Assembly (NCBI RefSeq): GCF_034933565.1
Contig: NZ_JAYFNG010000008.1
Location: forward strand, 35,030 to 99,029
From: Raineyella sp034933565
GTDB lineage: Bacteria > Actinomycetota > Actinomycetes > Propionibacteriales > Propionibacteriaceae
Direction of reading: 5' to 3'
Length of the DNA stretch: 64,000 nt
The position numbers and the translations under genes were made by a program. How positions within the stretch are numbered: position 1 is the stretch's first letter; the number at the start of each line of letters is the position of its first letter. Below, piece by piece: positions 16,856 to 26,664 of this stretch. The notes beneath the pieces were generated by a model. It searched no databases. It was not told where the DNA came from and saw only the letters and a program-made list of their open reading frames with translations.

Positions 16856-18229
16856 ATGCCTGCCGCCCGGCCGCCGGCCGGACCACCGCTGGGCCCCGAC
16901 CGGCCGGCCGGACCATCCGTCGACCCCGCCCTGGCCGCCCGGGCCGCCGCGGCGGAACGCTCCGTCACCGGCCGCCACCTGCACCGCCCCCTGCTCGCCC
17001 CCCGGGCCCGGCTGGCCTGGACGGCACACCCGCCGACTGTCGCGGCGCGGTCCTTCGTCAGCTTCCACTACTGGTGGCAGGCGCACGTCCTCGACTGTCT
17101 GCTCGACGCCCAGCGGCGCGCCCCCACTGCGGCGCGCCGCTGCCTGATCGCCCCCTGGCCGGCGGCGATGGCCCTGCGCAACGGTGTCGGCTGGCTCAAC
17201 GAGTACTACGACGACAACGCCTGGCTGGGCCTCGCGCTCGACCGGATGGAACGCGAGCAGGGCATCGTCGTCCCGGCCCGAGGACGCGCCCGCGACCTGC
17301 AGGTCGTACGGAACCGGGGCGTACGGAACCGGGGCGTACGGGGCGCGCAGGGCGTGCCGGGCCGACCGGGCGCACGCGGTGGCGACCACGGGGCAGCGGG
17401 GCGCCGCGTGCTCGCGGTGGACCGGATCGTCGCCCGGCTGGAGGGCGGCTGGGATGACCGGCCGCTCGGCGGCGGCATCCCCTGGCGGGTCGGCGACGTC
17501 TTCCGCAACGTGCCTGCCAACGGGCCGATGGCGATCCTGATGGCCCGCCGCGGCCGACTCGAACGGGCCTGTCGCACGCTGACCTGGTTGCGCGAGCACT
17601 GTCTGGATGCCGCGACCGGGCTGGTGGTCGACGGCATCCGCCCCGACCCGACCGGGGCGGCACCCTGGCTGGTCGACCGCACCTTCTACACCTACAACCA
17701 GGGCGTGATGCTGGGGGCCGAGGTCGCGGTGCTCCGGGCCGCCCTCGATCGCGGGCCGGGGACGGCGGACATTCCCGGCGCCGTCGACGCTCCCGGCGCC
17801 GTCGACACTGCCGACACCACCGCTCGGGTGTTGCGGCTGGTCGAGGCGATCGATCGGGGGATGGCCGACGGCCACGTCCTGGTCGGGTACCGGGGGCGGC
17901 CCGAACAGGGTGGCGACGAGGGACTGTTCCGCGGGATCCTCGCTCGCTACCTCGCTCTGGTCGCGACCGACCTGCCCGGCGGGACCGCCGACGCCGCGTC
18001 GGCCCGTGGGCTCGCCGCCAGGTTGGTCAGGACCACCGCGGAGGCGGCCTGGCAGCATCGGGCGCGGCACGGCGAGGAGATGTGGTTCGGCCCCGACCCG
18101 CGGACCCCGGCGAGGATCCCCCGCCGGTCGGATCCGACGGACCTGCCGGAGCGGGACCTGTCGGTGCAGGTGGGGGCCTGGATGCTGCTGGAGGCCGCCG
18201 CGCGCTGCCCCGGACCGAGGTCACCGTGA
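16856..18229 (+). CDS. glycoside hydrolase family 76-like protein
   Basis: A 457-residue alpha/alpha-barrel protein. NEYYDDNAWLGLAL near residue 115 contains the Asp-Asp pair used by GH76 endo-alpha-1,6-mannanases, and PANGPMAILMAR and YTYNQGVMLGAEV are further barrel repeats of the family. No signal peptide is visible: the N-terminus is Pro/Ala-rich, so it may act in the cytoplasm or be exported another way. An insertion near residue 155 is a short tandem repeat (VVRNRGVRNRGVRG). It starts 4 nt after the cytidylyltransferase gene, which ties it to the glycan operon. Confidence 0.78.
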   Translation: MPAARPPAGPPLGPDRPAGPSVDPALAARAAAAERSVTGRHLHRPLLAPRARLAWTAHPPTVAARSFVSFHYWWQAHVLDCLLDAQRRAPTAARRCLIAPWPAAMALRNGVGWLNEYYDDNAWLGLALDRMEREQGIVVPARGRARDLQVVRNRGVRNRGVRGAQGVPGRPGARGGDHGAAGRRVLAVDRIVARLEGGWDDRPLGGGIPWRVGDVFRNVPANGPMAILMARRGRLERACRTLTWLREHCLDAATGLVVDGIRPDPTGAAPWLVDRTFYTYNQGVMLGAEVAVLRAALDRGPGTADIPGAVDAPGAVDTADTTARVLRLVEAIDRGMADGHVLVGYRGRPEQGGDEGLFRGILARYLALVATDLPGGTADAASARGLAARLVRTTAEAAWQHRARHGEEMWFGPDPRTPARIPRRSDPTDLPERDLSVQVGAWMLLEAAARCPGPRSP

Positions 18230-18450
18230 TGACGTCGGTCCGGACCACGTCGTGGTGACCGATGACTGCGACATCGGTCGGACCGAGTCGCCATGACCCG
18301 CCGCCGTGACGTCGGCCGCGCCGTGCCGTTGTGACGTCGGTCGCACTACGCCGCTGTGCGGCACGCCAGCCGGCCCGGGCTCCCGCGCGACAAGCTCTGT
18401 CTCAGCGGCCCGGGGTAGCCTGTTGCGGAGCTCGACCAGAAAGGGAAACC

Positions 18451-20529
18451 GTGTCCGATTCCCGCCTCTCTCCGCCCCCGAGCGTCCCGGACGCCCCGGC
18501 AGCCCCGACCCGTGGGGCGGCCCTCGGCGCCGGCGCCAGGGTGGCCCTCGGGATCACGGTCCTCGCCGGCGTCGTCGGGATCTGGCTGGTGATGCGCCAC
18601 CTCGCGGGGCAGCCACCGCTGCCGGCCCGCCCCGAGACCGACCCGTTCACCGGCTACGTGTCCGGGCTCGGCGACCTCGCCGCCCGGCTCGCGACTCTGG
18701 CCACCCTCGGTGGCCTGATGGCCATCATCGGCTTCACCCCGGTCGCCGGCACCTACCACCTCACCCCGGTCGGCGACCGGCTGCGGCACTGGGTCGGCCG
18801 CGCCGCCCAGCTGTGGTTCTGGGCCAGTCTGGTGCAGACCGCGGCCAACGGCGCGTACGTCAACGGCGTGCCCCTGGCGTACGCACTGACGCCCGGCACC
18901 TGGTGGGACTTCATCACCAGCACCACCGCCGCGCTGGCCTGGTTCGTCTCGATGCTGGTGGCGCTCGTCATCGTCATCGTGGCCTACACCTCCCGGTCGT
19001 ACGCCGCCTACCTGCTCCTCTTCCTCGCCGGCACCCTGGCGACCACCTTCGTCACCGCGACCGGCAACGTCTCGGTCGGCCAGAACCACGACTGGGCCAC
19101 CGACTCCGCCATCTGGCTGTCGCTGGCCTGGGCGCCGCTCGGCGCCGCCGCGGTGGCCGTGGTGCTGCGGGCGAACGACCTCACCGCGCCCGACTCGGTG
19201 ACCACCGCGGTGAACCGGCTGCGCCGCTACCAGAAGGTCGTGCCGCTGCTGCTCCTGGTGACCGTCGCCGGTCACGCCGTCGTCGCCTGGCAGCAGCTCG
19301 CCGGCCACCCGATCACCGCCAGCGCGTACGGCCTGGTGACGGTCGGCATCTTCGTCACCCTCGCCCTGCTGGCGGTCAGCTGGCTGTGGCGGTGGCTGCG
19401 CGGCGAGGCCGACCCGGCCCGGACCACCCCGGCGATCGCCGCCCGCTCGGCGCTGCGCGACGTGCTGATCGGCATCGCGTACGTCACCCTGCGGACGGCC
19501 GAGAACCACATCCCCTCACCCCGGTTCCTCATCCCGCAGTCGATCCAGGTCAACTACCTCGGCTACCAGGTCGACCTGCCGTCCACCGCGGCCCGGATCG
19601 CCGCCCTGGGCCGGCCCAACCTGCTCTGGGTGGGGCTGACCGTGCTCGCCCTCGGCGCGTACTACTGGGGCGTGCTCCGGGTCCACGCCAAGGGTGGCCA
19701 CTGGCCGATCGTCCGGACGCTGTTCTGGACCCTGGGCTGGGTGCTGGTGCTGTACCTCGCCACCGCCGGGCTGTGGGAGTACTCCACCGTCCAGTACTCC
19801 TGGCACATGCTGGTCCACATGACCGTGAACATGCTGGTCCCGGTCCTCTGCCTGCTCGGTGGGCCGATCTCGCTGGTGCAGGCGGCCGGCCGGCCGCACC
19901 CGAAGGGCCAGATGCTCGGCCCTCGCGACGTCACCGTCGCCCTGCACGACTACCGCCCGCTGCGCCGGGTGCTCAACCCGCTGGTGGTCTGGGTGCTGTA
20001 CGCCAGCTCGTTGTTCCTGGTCTACCTGACCCCGATCTTCCCGTGGCTGATGCGGTACCACTGGGCCCACCAGCTGATGCTGCTGTGGTTCATGCTCACC
20101 GGCTACCTGTTCTTCGACATGGTCGCCGGCGTCGACAAGTGGACCAACCTGCCGCACATGGGCCGGCTGGCCCTGGTGATCGGCGTGATGCCGTTCCACG
20201 CGCTGTTCGCGGTCTTCATCCTGCAGGCCTCCCAGCTGATCGGCGAGCCGTTCTACCGGGCGATCGACGTCCCGTGGATCCCCGATCTGCTGGCCGACCA
20301 GGTGATTGCGGGGCAGATCACCTGGATCGTCGGGGAGGTCCCGCTGCTGATCGTCATCCTGGCGCTCAGCATCCAGTGGTTCCAGGCTGATTCCCGCGAG
20401 GCCAAGCGGCTCGACCGGGCCCAGGACACCGGGCTGGACGACTCGTTCGATGCGTACAACGACATGCTCGCCGAGCTCGCACAGCGCGACCGGGAGCGCC
20501 GGATGGACGAACGGAAGCTGTCGCGGTGA
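18451..20529 (+). CDS. CopD-CtaG fusion: copper/cytochrome c oxidase assembly membrane protein
   Basis: A 692-residue multi-pass membrane protein. The N-terminal half (about 35-330) looks like a CopD-type copper transport domain. The C-terminal half (about 370-655) is a caa3-type CtaG domain, with SWHMLVHMTVNMLVP, LNPLVVWVLYASSLF and PFHALFAVFI, and several membrane histidines suited to copper. Such fusions are common in actinobacteria and serve copper import for oxidase assembly. The GTG start at 18451 follows AAAGGGAAA; TAGCCT at 18415 is a likely -10 box. The stop overlaps the CopA start as GTGA, so copper uptake and export are coupled. Confidence 0.88.
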   Translation: MSDSRLSPPPSVPDAPAAPTRGAALGAGARVALGITVLAGVVGIWLVMRHLAGQPPLPARPETDPFTGYVSGLGDLAARLATLATLGGLMAIIGFTPVAGTYHLTPVGDRLRHWVGRAAQLWFWASLVQTAANGAYVNGVPLAYALTPGTWWDFITSTTAALAWFVSMLVALVIVIVAYTSRSYAAYLLLFLAGTLATTFVTATGNVSVGQNHDWATDSAIWLSLAWAPLGAAAVAVVLRANDLTAPDSVTTAVNRLRRYQKVVPLLLLVTVAGHAVVAWQQLAGHPITASAYGLVTVGIFVTLALLAVSWLWRWLRGEADPARTTPAIAARSALRDVLIGIAYVTLRTAENHIPSPRFLIPQSIQVNYLGYQVDLPSTAARIAALGRPNLLWVGLTVLALGAYYWGVLRVHAKGGHWPIVRTLFWTLGWVLVLYLATAGLWEYSTVQYSWHMLVHMTVNMLVPVLCLLGGPISLVQAAGRPHPKGQMLGPRDVTVALHDYRPLRRVLNPLVVWVLYASSLFLVYLTPIFPWLMRYHWAHQLMLLWFMLTGYLFFDMVAGVDKWTNLPHMGRLALVIGVMPFHALFAVFILQASQLIGEPFYRAIDVPWIPDLLADQVIAGQITWIVGEVPLLIVILALSIQWFQADSREAKRLDRAQDTGLDDSFDAYNDMLAELAQRDRERRMDERKLSR

Positions 20530-22997
20530 GCACCGAAACCAGTGGCGTCGACCCTGTGACCCTCGACCCCGCGAGCGTCGAGCCTGCGACCCTTGATCCT
20601 GCGAGCGTCGACACCGTGCCCACGTACCGGGGCCTGGAGCAACGGTTCGAGCTCGACATCTCCGGGATGACCTGCGCGGCCTGCGCCAACCGGATCGAGC
20701 GGAAGCTCAACAAGATGGACGGTGTCCGCGCCACCGTCAACTACGCCACCGAACGGGCGGTCGTCACCGGTCTGGATCCGGCCCGGGCCGAGGAGGCGAT
20801 CGCGACCGTCGAGAAGGCCGGGTACGGCGCCGCGGAGGTCCGCGAGGGCGAGGAGTCCACCGCGGCCGACGACCGGGTGCGGATGCTGCGCAACCGGCTG
20901 ATCGTCGCGGCGTTCCTCACCGTGCCGCTGGGGGATGTGGCGATCGTGCTGGCCCTCACCCCGCGGATGCGGTTCCCGGGTTGGGAGTGGCTGCTGGTCG
21001 CGCTGTCGCTGCCGGTCGTCTTCTGGGCCGCGCTGCCGTTCCACAAGGCCGCCTGGCGCAATCTGCGGCACGGCTCGACCAGCATGGACACGCTGGTCTC
21101 CCTCGGTGTCCTCGCCGCGTTCAGCTGGTCGGTCATCTCGATCATCCTCGGTGCCCCGGACCAGTCCGGCTATTGGCTCGGCTACGGCATCACCCCGTCC
21201 GGCGCCGACTCGCTCTACCTCGAGGTGGCCGCCGCGGTCACCACCTTCCTGCTCGCCGGGCGCTACTTCGAGGCCCGCTCCAAACGGTCCGCCCGCAGCG
21301 TGCTCAGCGCGCTGGGCGACCTGGCCCCGACGACCGTCCGGGTGATCCGCGACGGCCGCGATGTCGTCGTCCCGCTGGGGGAGCTGCGGGTCGGGGAACG
21401 GTTCCTGGTCCGGCCGGGCGAGCGGATCGCCACCGACGGCACCGTCTGCGTGGGGCACTCGGCCGTCGACACCTCGATGATGACCGGTGAGCCGATCCCC
21501 GAGCAGGTCGCCGAGGGCGACCGGGTGCTCGGGGGCACCATCAATACCACCGGCGCATTGATCATCGAGGCCCGGCAGGTCGGTGCCCACACCCAGCTGG
21601 CCCAGATGGCGGCGACCGCCGACCAGGCGCAGGCCCGCAAGGCGCGGGTCCAGACCCTGGTCGACAAGGTGGTGGCGGTGTTCGTCCCGACCGTGATCGG
21701 CATCGCGCTGGTGACCCTGGCCGCCTGGCTGCTGTCCGGCGCAGGACCGCGCACCTCGTTCAGTGCCGCGCTGTCGGTGCTGATCATCGCCTGCCCCTGC
21801 GCCCTCGGCCTCGCCACCCCGACTGCCCTGATGGTCGGCGTCGGCCGCGGCGGCCAGCTGGGCATCCTGATCAAGGGGCCCGACGCGCTGGAGGCCAGCG
21901 GAGCCATCGACACCGTCGTGCTGGACAAGACCGGCACCCTCACCACCGGCCGGATGTCGCTGGAACGTACGGTCCTGGCCGCGGGCGGACCGCTCACCGA
22001 CGAGGCGGAGCTGCTGGCCCTCGCCGCGGCCGTGGAGCGGCACTCCGAGCACCCGATCGCCCGCGCGATCGTGGAAGCGGCCGAGCCGGCCGCCGGCGCC
22101 CAGTCAGCCGTAGGTGCCCAGCCGGCCGCAGGCGCCCAGCCGGCCGCAGGCGCTGAAGCGGACGAGCCCGACCGGCCCACCGCGGGCAGTGAAGCGGACG
22201 AGCCGCCGGACCGGGTGCCCTTCGGCGAGATCGTCGAGGCCGACGCGCTGCCCGGACTGGGTGCCCATGCCCGTCTGGTGCACGGTGAGGTGACGACGGA
22301 GGTGCACATCGGCGCGCCCGCGCTGATGGCCGACCTGGCGGCCGCGCTGCCCGCTGACATCGCCGAGGCGCTCGACCGGGCCGCGGAGGACGGCCGGACC
22401 GGGGTGGTGCTCGCGCTCGACGGGCGGGTCGCCGGGGCGTTCGTCGTCAGTGACCGGATCAAGGAGTCCGCGCCCGGCGCGGTGGCCCGGCTGAAGGCGA
22501 TGGGGCTGCGTACGGTCCTGCTCACCGGCGATCATGAACGGGCCGCCCGGGCGGTCGGTGACGCCGTCGGGGTGGACGAGGTGATCGCCGAGGTGCTGCC
22601 GACCGACAAGGCCGCCACCGTCGAGCGGCTGCAGGCCGACGGCCGGCGGGTCGCCATGGTCGGGGACGGCATCAACGACGCCGCGGCACTCGCGACGGCC
22701 AACCTGGGCCTGGCCGTCGTCACCGGCACCGACGTGGCGATGAAGTCGGCCGACATCATCCTGGTCCGCAAGAGCCTCGACGTGATCCCGGACGCCATCG
22801 CCCTGTCGCGGCGTACGCTCCGGACGATCCGCGGCAACCTGGTCTGGGCCTTCGCCTACAACGTGGCGGCGATCCCGCTCGCGGCGGCGGGCCTGCTCAA
22901 CCCGCTGATCTCCGGGCTGGCGATGTCGTTGTCGTCGGTGTTCGTGGTGACGAACTCGATGCGGCTGCGGAAGTTCGAGTCCGGCGCCCGCCGCTGA
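20526..22997 (+). CDS. copA: copper-translocating P1B-type ATPase
   Basis: An 823-residue heavy-metal ATPase for Cu(+) export. It has one N-terminal metal-binding domain with GMTCAACA near residue 46, a membrane CPC motif near 422 (IIACPCALGLATPTA), the phosphorylation site DKTGTLT near 467 and the hinge GDGINDAAALA near 713. The CPC plus YN (FAYNVAAIPLAA) pattern fits Cu(+). A repeat-rich insertion of about 40 residues (units like PAAGAQ) sits at 520-560 between the P and N regions, and the first 30 residues also repeat. The GTG start overlaps the CopD-CtaG stop by 4 nt. Confidence 0.92.
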   Translation: MSTETSGVDPVTLDPASVEPATLDPASVDTVPTYRGLEQRFELDISGMTCAACANRIERKLNKMDGVRATVNYATERAVVTGLDPARAEEAIATVEKAGYGAAEVREGEESTAADDRVRMLRNRLIVAAFLTVPLGDVAIVLALTPRMRFPGWEWLLVALSLPVVFWAALPFHKAAWRNLRHGSTSMDTLVSLGVLAAFSWSVISIILGAPDQSGYWLGYGITPSGADSLYLEVAAAVTTFLLAGRYFEARSKRSARSVLSALGDLAPTTVRVIRDGRDVVVPLGELRVGERFLVRPGERIATDGTVCVGHSAVDTSMMTGEPIPEQVAEGDRVLGGTINTTGALIIEARQVGAHTQLAQMAATADQAQARKARVQTLVDKVVAVFVPTVIGIALVTLAAWLLSGAGPRTSFSAALSVLIIACPCALGLATPTALMVGVGRGGQLGILIKGPDALEASGAIDTVVLDKTGTLTTGRMSLERTVLAAGGPLTDEAELLALAAAVERHSEHPIARAIVEAAEPAAGAQSAVGAQPAAGAQPAAGAEADEPDRPTAGSEADEPPDRVPFGEIVEADALPGLGAHARLVHGEVTTEVHIGAPALMADLAAALPADIAEALDRAAEDGRTGVVLALDGRVAGAFVVSDRIKESAPGAVARLKAMGLRTVLLTGDHERAARAVGDAVGVDEVIAEVLPTDKAATVERLQADGRRVAMVGDGINDAAALATANLGLAVVTGTDVAMKSADIILVRKSLDVIPDAIALSRRTLRTIRGNLVWAFAYNVAAIPLAAAGLLNPLISGLAMSLSSVFVVTNSMRLRKFESGARR

Positions 22998-23125
22998 CGC
23001 CGCCCGGCCGGCGTCGTCCGGGCCCACGCGCAGGCACCCGGCCGGTGTCGTCTGTGCCCGGGCCGCAGCGCCGGGCCGTACGGGTGGGGCCAGTGTCGAG
23101 CCGTACGGGGTGGCGACGGGTGGGG

Positions 23126-23608
23126 TCAGCGCCGCCGCACGGCCAGCATGCCGCCCGCACCGATGGCGGCGCCGCCGACCACGCCGAGGGCGAGCCAGGT
23201 GCCGCCGGTGCCGGCCAGGGTGGTGCCCGAAGCGGACAGTGCGCCCACGTCGGTCGCGGCGAACCCGGGCGGCAGGCTGGGCGAGGGCGACGCGGTCGGC
23301 GAGTCCGTCGGGGACGGTGTCGCGACGGCGCTCTGATAGCCGGTCTGGGCCGGCAGGGTGATCGTCGGCAGTGGCGATGGTGACGCGCTGGCGGCGTCCG
23401 ACGGCGTCGTGGCGCTGCTGTCGGACGTGATGTCCGCCGGGGGTGCTGCCGGCAGCAGACGGTCGGCCCAGTGGGGGTCGTGGCGCGAGTGGTTGTCGCG
23501 GTTGTGCTCGCCCGGGTCGGCGGATGCCGGCACAGCCGCTGCGGTGATGCCGAGGCTGACCACACCGAGGGCCGCCGACGCGCCGAGGAGTCGCAGTGCC
23601 TGTCCCAT
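23126..23608 (-). CDS. secreted small protein with LAXTG-type cell-wall sorting signal
   Basis: A 160-residue exported protein. Residues 1-30 form a signal peptide ending in PASA before DPGEH. The middle is Ser/Pro/Thr-rich and His/Asp-containing. The C-terminus is LAGTGG, a hydrophobic stretch and RRR, the layout of a sortase substrate. LAXTG is the motif used by class E sortases of high-GC actinobacteria. The start at 23608 follows AAGGAGAG. No sortase gene is in the window. It converges on copA; the His/Asp-rich segment after the signal peptide might bind metal, but that is only a guess. Confidence 0.72.
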   Translation of the reverse strand: MGQALRLLGASAALGVVSLGITAAAVPASADPGEHNRDNHSRHDPHWADRLLPAAPPADITSDSSATTPSDAASASPSPLPTITLPAQTGYQSAVATPSPTDSPTASPSPSLPPGFAATDVGALSASGTTLAGTGGTWLALGVVGGAAIGAGGMLAVRRR

Positions 23609-24002
23609 CGCTCTCCTTACCCGTGTCCGATCCCTGTCATGCCGTCTCCGGCCCGTCACGTCGCGTCCGGCCCGTCTGTTGTCCGTCCGGCCCGCCTCGT
23701 CCGGCCCGTCTCCTCCGTGTTCGGCTGGTGGGGGCCGGCCGGTCGGGTCGTCCGGCCGTCATTGTGCCATGCCGACGGGGCGTCGCCGTACGTCCCGATC
23801 CCGGATCAGGACGTCGGACCTGATCGGCGGGGTGCAGAGAGCGCCCGTGGTCACCCCGCTCGTCGCGATCCGCGACGGCACCGGACCACGACGGCACCGG
23901 GCGACGACGGCACCGGACCACGACGGCACCGGACCACGAGGGCGGCGGTCCGCCGGGCAACCCTGGAGCCGGAGGTGTCCGCGAGCTGAGAGGATGCTGG
24001 TG
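23609..24002. other. 394-nt divergent gap with repeats
   Basis: No gene is supported. The left part repeats TCCGGCCCGTC-like blocks (about 23640-23720), and a 16-bp tandem array lies at 23874-23937. The helicase ribosome site GAGAGGA is at the right end. No clear promoter boxes were found. Confidence 0.6.
23874..23937. repeat. four tandem 16-bp repeats
   Basis: The unit is GACGGCACCGGACCAC; three copies match it and copy two reads GGCGAC at its end. It lies 65 nt before the helicase start. Confidence 0.9.
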
Positions 24003-26555
24003 ATGATGCTGACCGACGTGATTCCCGCCAACCCCGATCCGGACTCCCTCTACGAAGCCTTCACCGGGTGGGCGGAGGAGCGCGGCATCACCTTCTACCC
24101 GCACCAGGACGAGTCAGCGATCGAGCTCTTCTCCGGCAACAATGTGATCCTCGCCACGCCGACCGGCTCCGGCAAGACCCTGGTCGCCACCGCGGCGCAG
24201 TTCGCGGCGCTCGCCCAGGACGGGGTCAGCTTCTACACCGCCCCGATCAAGGCGCTGGTCTCGGAGAAATTCTTCGCGCTGTGCGAGATCTTCGGTGCCG
24301 AGAACGTCGGCATGCTCACCGGCGACGCCTCGGTCAACCCCGACGCCCCGATCATCGCCTGCACCGCCGAGGTGCTCGCCAACATCGCCCTGCGCGAGGG
24401 CAGGTGGGCCGACATCTCCCAGGTGGTGATGGACGAGTTCCACTACTACGCCGAGCCCGACCGCGGCTGGGCCTGGCAGGTGCCGCTGCTCTGCCTGCCG
24501 CAGGCGCAGTTCCTGCTGATGTCGGCGACCCTGGGTGACGTCACCTTCTTCCAGCGCGACCTCACCGAGCGCACCGGCCGGGCGACCGCCGTGGTGGACG
24601 ACGCCGAACGCCCTGTCCCGTTGTCGTACGCCTGGTCGCTCGACCCGATGCACGAGCTGCTCGAGGAGCTCGTCACCACCCACCAGGCGCCGGCGTACGT
24701 CGTCCACTTCACCCAGAAGTCGGCGCTGGAGACCGCCCAGGCACTGCTGTCGGCCAAGCTCACCTCGCGTCAGGAGAAGGACCGGATCGCGGCGGAGATC
24801 GGCGCCTTCCGCTTCCATGCCGGCTTCGGGCGGACCCTGTCGAAGCTGGTCCGTGCCGGGATCGGCGTGCACCACGCCGGGATGCTCCCGCGCTACCGCC
24901 GGCTGGTCGAGCAGCTCGCCCAGGCCGGCCTGCTCAAGGTGATCTGTGGCACCGACACCCTCGGCGTCGGGATCAACGTGCCGATCCGGACCGTCGTCTT
25001 CACCGGGCTGACGAAGTTCGACGGCACCCGCCACCGGCTGCTCAAGGCCCGGGAGTTCCACCAGATCGCCGGCCGGGCCGGCCGGGCCGGCTTCGACACC
25101 TCGGGGCACGTCATCTGTCAGGCGCCCGAGCACGTGATCGAGAACGAGCGGGCGCTGGCCAAGGCCGGCGACGACCCGAAGAAGCGCCGCAAGGTGGTCC
25201 GCAAGAAGGCCCCGGACGGCTTCATCTCGTGGACCGAGGAGACGTTCGAGCGGCTGAAGACGGCCGCCCCCGAGCCGCTGGTGTCGCGGATGCGGGTGAA
25301 CGAGGCGATGATCCTCAACGTCGTCGCCCGCCGCGGCGACCCGTTCTCCAACATGCGCGACCTGCTGCTCGGCTGCCACGAGGACGAACGGGGCAGGCGC
25401 CGCCTGGTCCGGCGGGCGATCCACCTCACCCGCGGGCTGCTCGAGTCGGGCGTGCTGGTCCGGCTGCCCACCCCCGACCCGACCGGGCGGACGTACGAGA
25501 TCGCTCCCGAACTGCAGGACGACTTCGCCCTGAACCAGCCGCTCGCCCCGTTCGCGCTGGCCGCCCTCGACCTGCTCGACCCGGAGTCGGTGACGTACGT
25601 CCTCGACCTGGTGTCGATCATCGAGGCGATCCTCGACGACCCGTTCCCGGTGCTGTTCGAGCAGCAGCACAAGGCCCGCGGCGAGGCGATCGCGGAGATG
25701 AAGGCCGACGGCATCGAGTACGACGAGCGGATGCGGCTGGTCGAGGACATCACCTGGCCGCAGCCGCTCGCCGAGCTGCTGGAGCCCGCACTGGGCATCT
25801 TCGCGCAGACCCATCCATGGGTGTCGGCCGACCAGCTGTCGCCCAAGTCCGTCGTCCGCGACATGTACGAGCGGGGCCAGACCTTCACCGAGTTCGTCAG
25901 CCACTACGGGGTGGCCCGCAGCGAGGGGCTGGTGCTGCGCTACCTGTCGGACGCGTACCGTACGCTGCGCCAGACCGTGCCCGAGGCGCGCCGGAACGAC
26001 GACTTCGACGACCTGCTCGAATGGCTCGGCGAGACCGTCCGGCAGACCGACTCGTCACTCCTGGACGAGTGGGAGGCGCTGACCGACCCCGCGGCGGTCG
26101 CCGAGGCGGCCGCGCGGGTCGCGGCGGGGGAGCAGCTGGCGCCGACCCGGCCGATCACCGGCAATGCGCGCGCCTTCCGGGTGATGGTGCGCAACGCGAT
26201 GTTCCAGCGGGTCCGGCTGGCGGCCGACGACCGCTTCGCCCGGCTCGCCGAGCTCGACGCGTACGCCGCCGGTCTGCTGGGCGAGCACGCCCCGCTCGGG
26301 ACGTCGGAGTGGGAGGACGCGCTCGGCGACTACTGGGACGAGCACGAGACGCTGGGCGACGGGCCGGCCGCCCGCGGGCCCGCCCTGCTCCTGGTCGAGG
26401 AGAAGCCGGAGCAGGGCGTCTGGCAGGCCCGCCAGATCATCGACGATCCGGCGGGCAACCACGACTGGTCGATCCTGGCGACCGTCCACCTGCGCGCCAG
26501 CGACGAGGCCGGCGAGCCGGTCGTGCTGACCGAGTCGTTCGCCCGGATGGACTGA
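24003..26555 (+). CDS. DEAD/DEAH-box helicase with DUF3516-type C-terminus
   Basis: An 850-residue superfamily 2 helicase related to Ski2/Mtr4-like enzymes. Motif I is ATPTGSGKT near residue 52, motif II DEFH near 143, motif III SAT near 171 and motif VI QIAGRAGRAGF near 354. The C-terminal 450 residues match the general look of DUF3516 actinobacterial helicases, probably acting in RNA processing or decay. The start at 24003 is chosen because GAGAGGA lies 8 nt upstream; ATGs at 23994 and 24006 are alternatives. It stands alone on its strand. Confidence 0.9.
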   Translation: MMLTDVIPANPDPDSLYEAFTGWAEERGITFYPHQDESAIELFSGNNVILATPTGSGKTLVATAAQFAALAQDGVSFYTAPIKALVSEKFFALCEIFGAENVGMLTGDASVNPDAPIIACTAEVLANIALREGRWADISQVVMDEFHYYAEPDRGWAWQVPLLCLPQAQFLLMSATLGDVTFFQRDLTERTGRATAVVDDAERPVPLSYAWSLDPMHELLEELVTTHQAPAYVVHFTQKSALETAQALLSAKLTSRQEKDRIAAEIGAFRFHAGFGRTLSKLVRAGIGVHHAGMLPRYRRLVEQLAQAGLLKVICGTDTLGVGINVPIRTVVFTGLTKFDGTRHRLLKAREFHQIAGRAGRAGFDTSGHVICQAPEHVIENERALAKAGDDPKKRRKVVRKKAPDGFISWTEETFERLKTAAPEPLVSRMRVNEAMILNVVARRGDPFSNMRDLLLGCHEDERGRRRLVRRAIHLTRGLLESGVLVRLPTPDPTGRTYEIAPELQDDFALNQPLAPFALAALDLLDPESVTYVLDLVSIIEAILDDPFPVLFEQQHKARGEAIAEMKADGIEYDERMRLVEDITWPQPLAELLEPALGIFAQTHPWVSADQLSPKSVVRDMYERGQTFTEFVSHYGVARSEGLVLRYLSDAYRTLRQTVPEARRNDDFDDLLEWLGETVRQTDSSLLDEWEALTDPAAVAEAAARVAAGEQLAPTRPITGNARAFRVMVRNAMFQRVRLAADDRFARLAELDAYAAGLLGEHAPLGTSEWEDALGDYWDEHETLGDGPAARGPALLLVEEKPEQGVWQARQIIDDPAGNHDWSILATVHLRASDEAGEPVVLTESFARMD

Positions 26556-26664
26556 GCGGCGCACCCGACCCGGGCCCGGCAGCGTCGGGCCCGGAGCGGA
26601 GTCGGTGCCGGCAGCGTCAGGCCCGACCCGGAGCCGGCAGCGTGGGCGGGCCGCCGACCCCGGC

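Noticed and set aside
23126..23608. Internal LPAQTG as an LPXTG sortase signal
   Set aside because: It has one residue too many for LPXTG and is not followed by a membrane segment; the terminal LAGTG fits better.
23874..23937. Possible CRISPR array
   Set aside because: The units are contiguous 16-bp tandem repeats with no spacers, and no cas gene is in the window.
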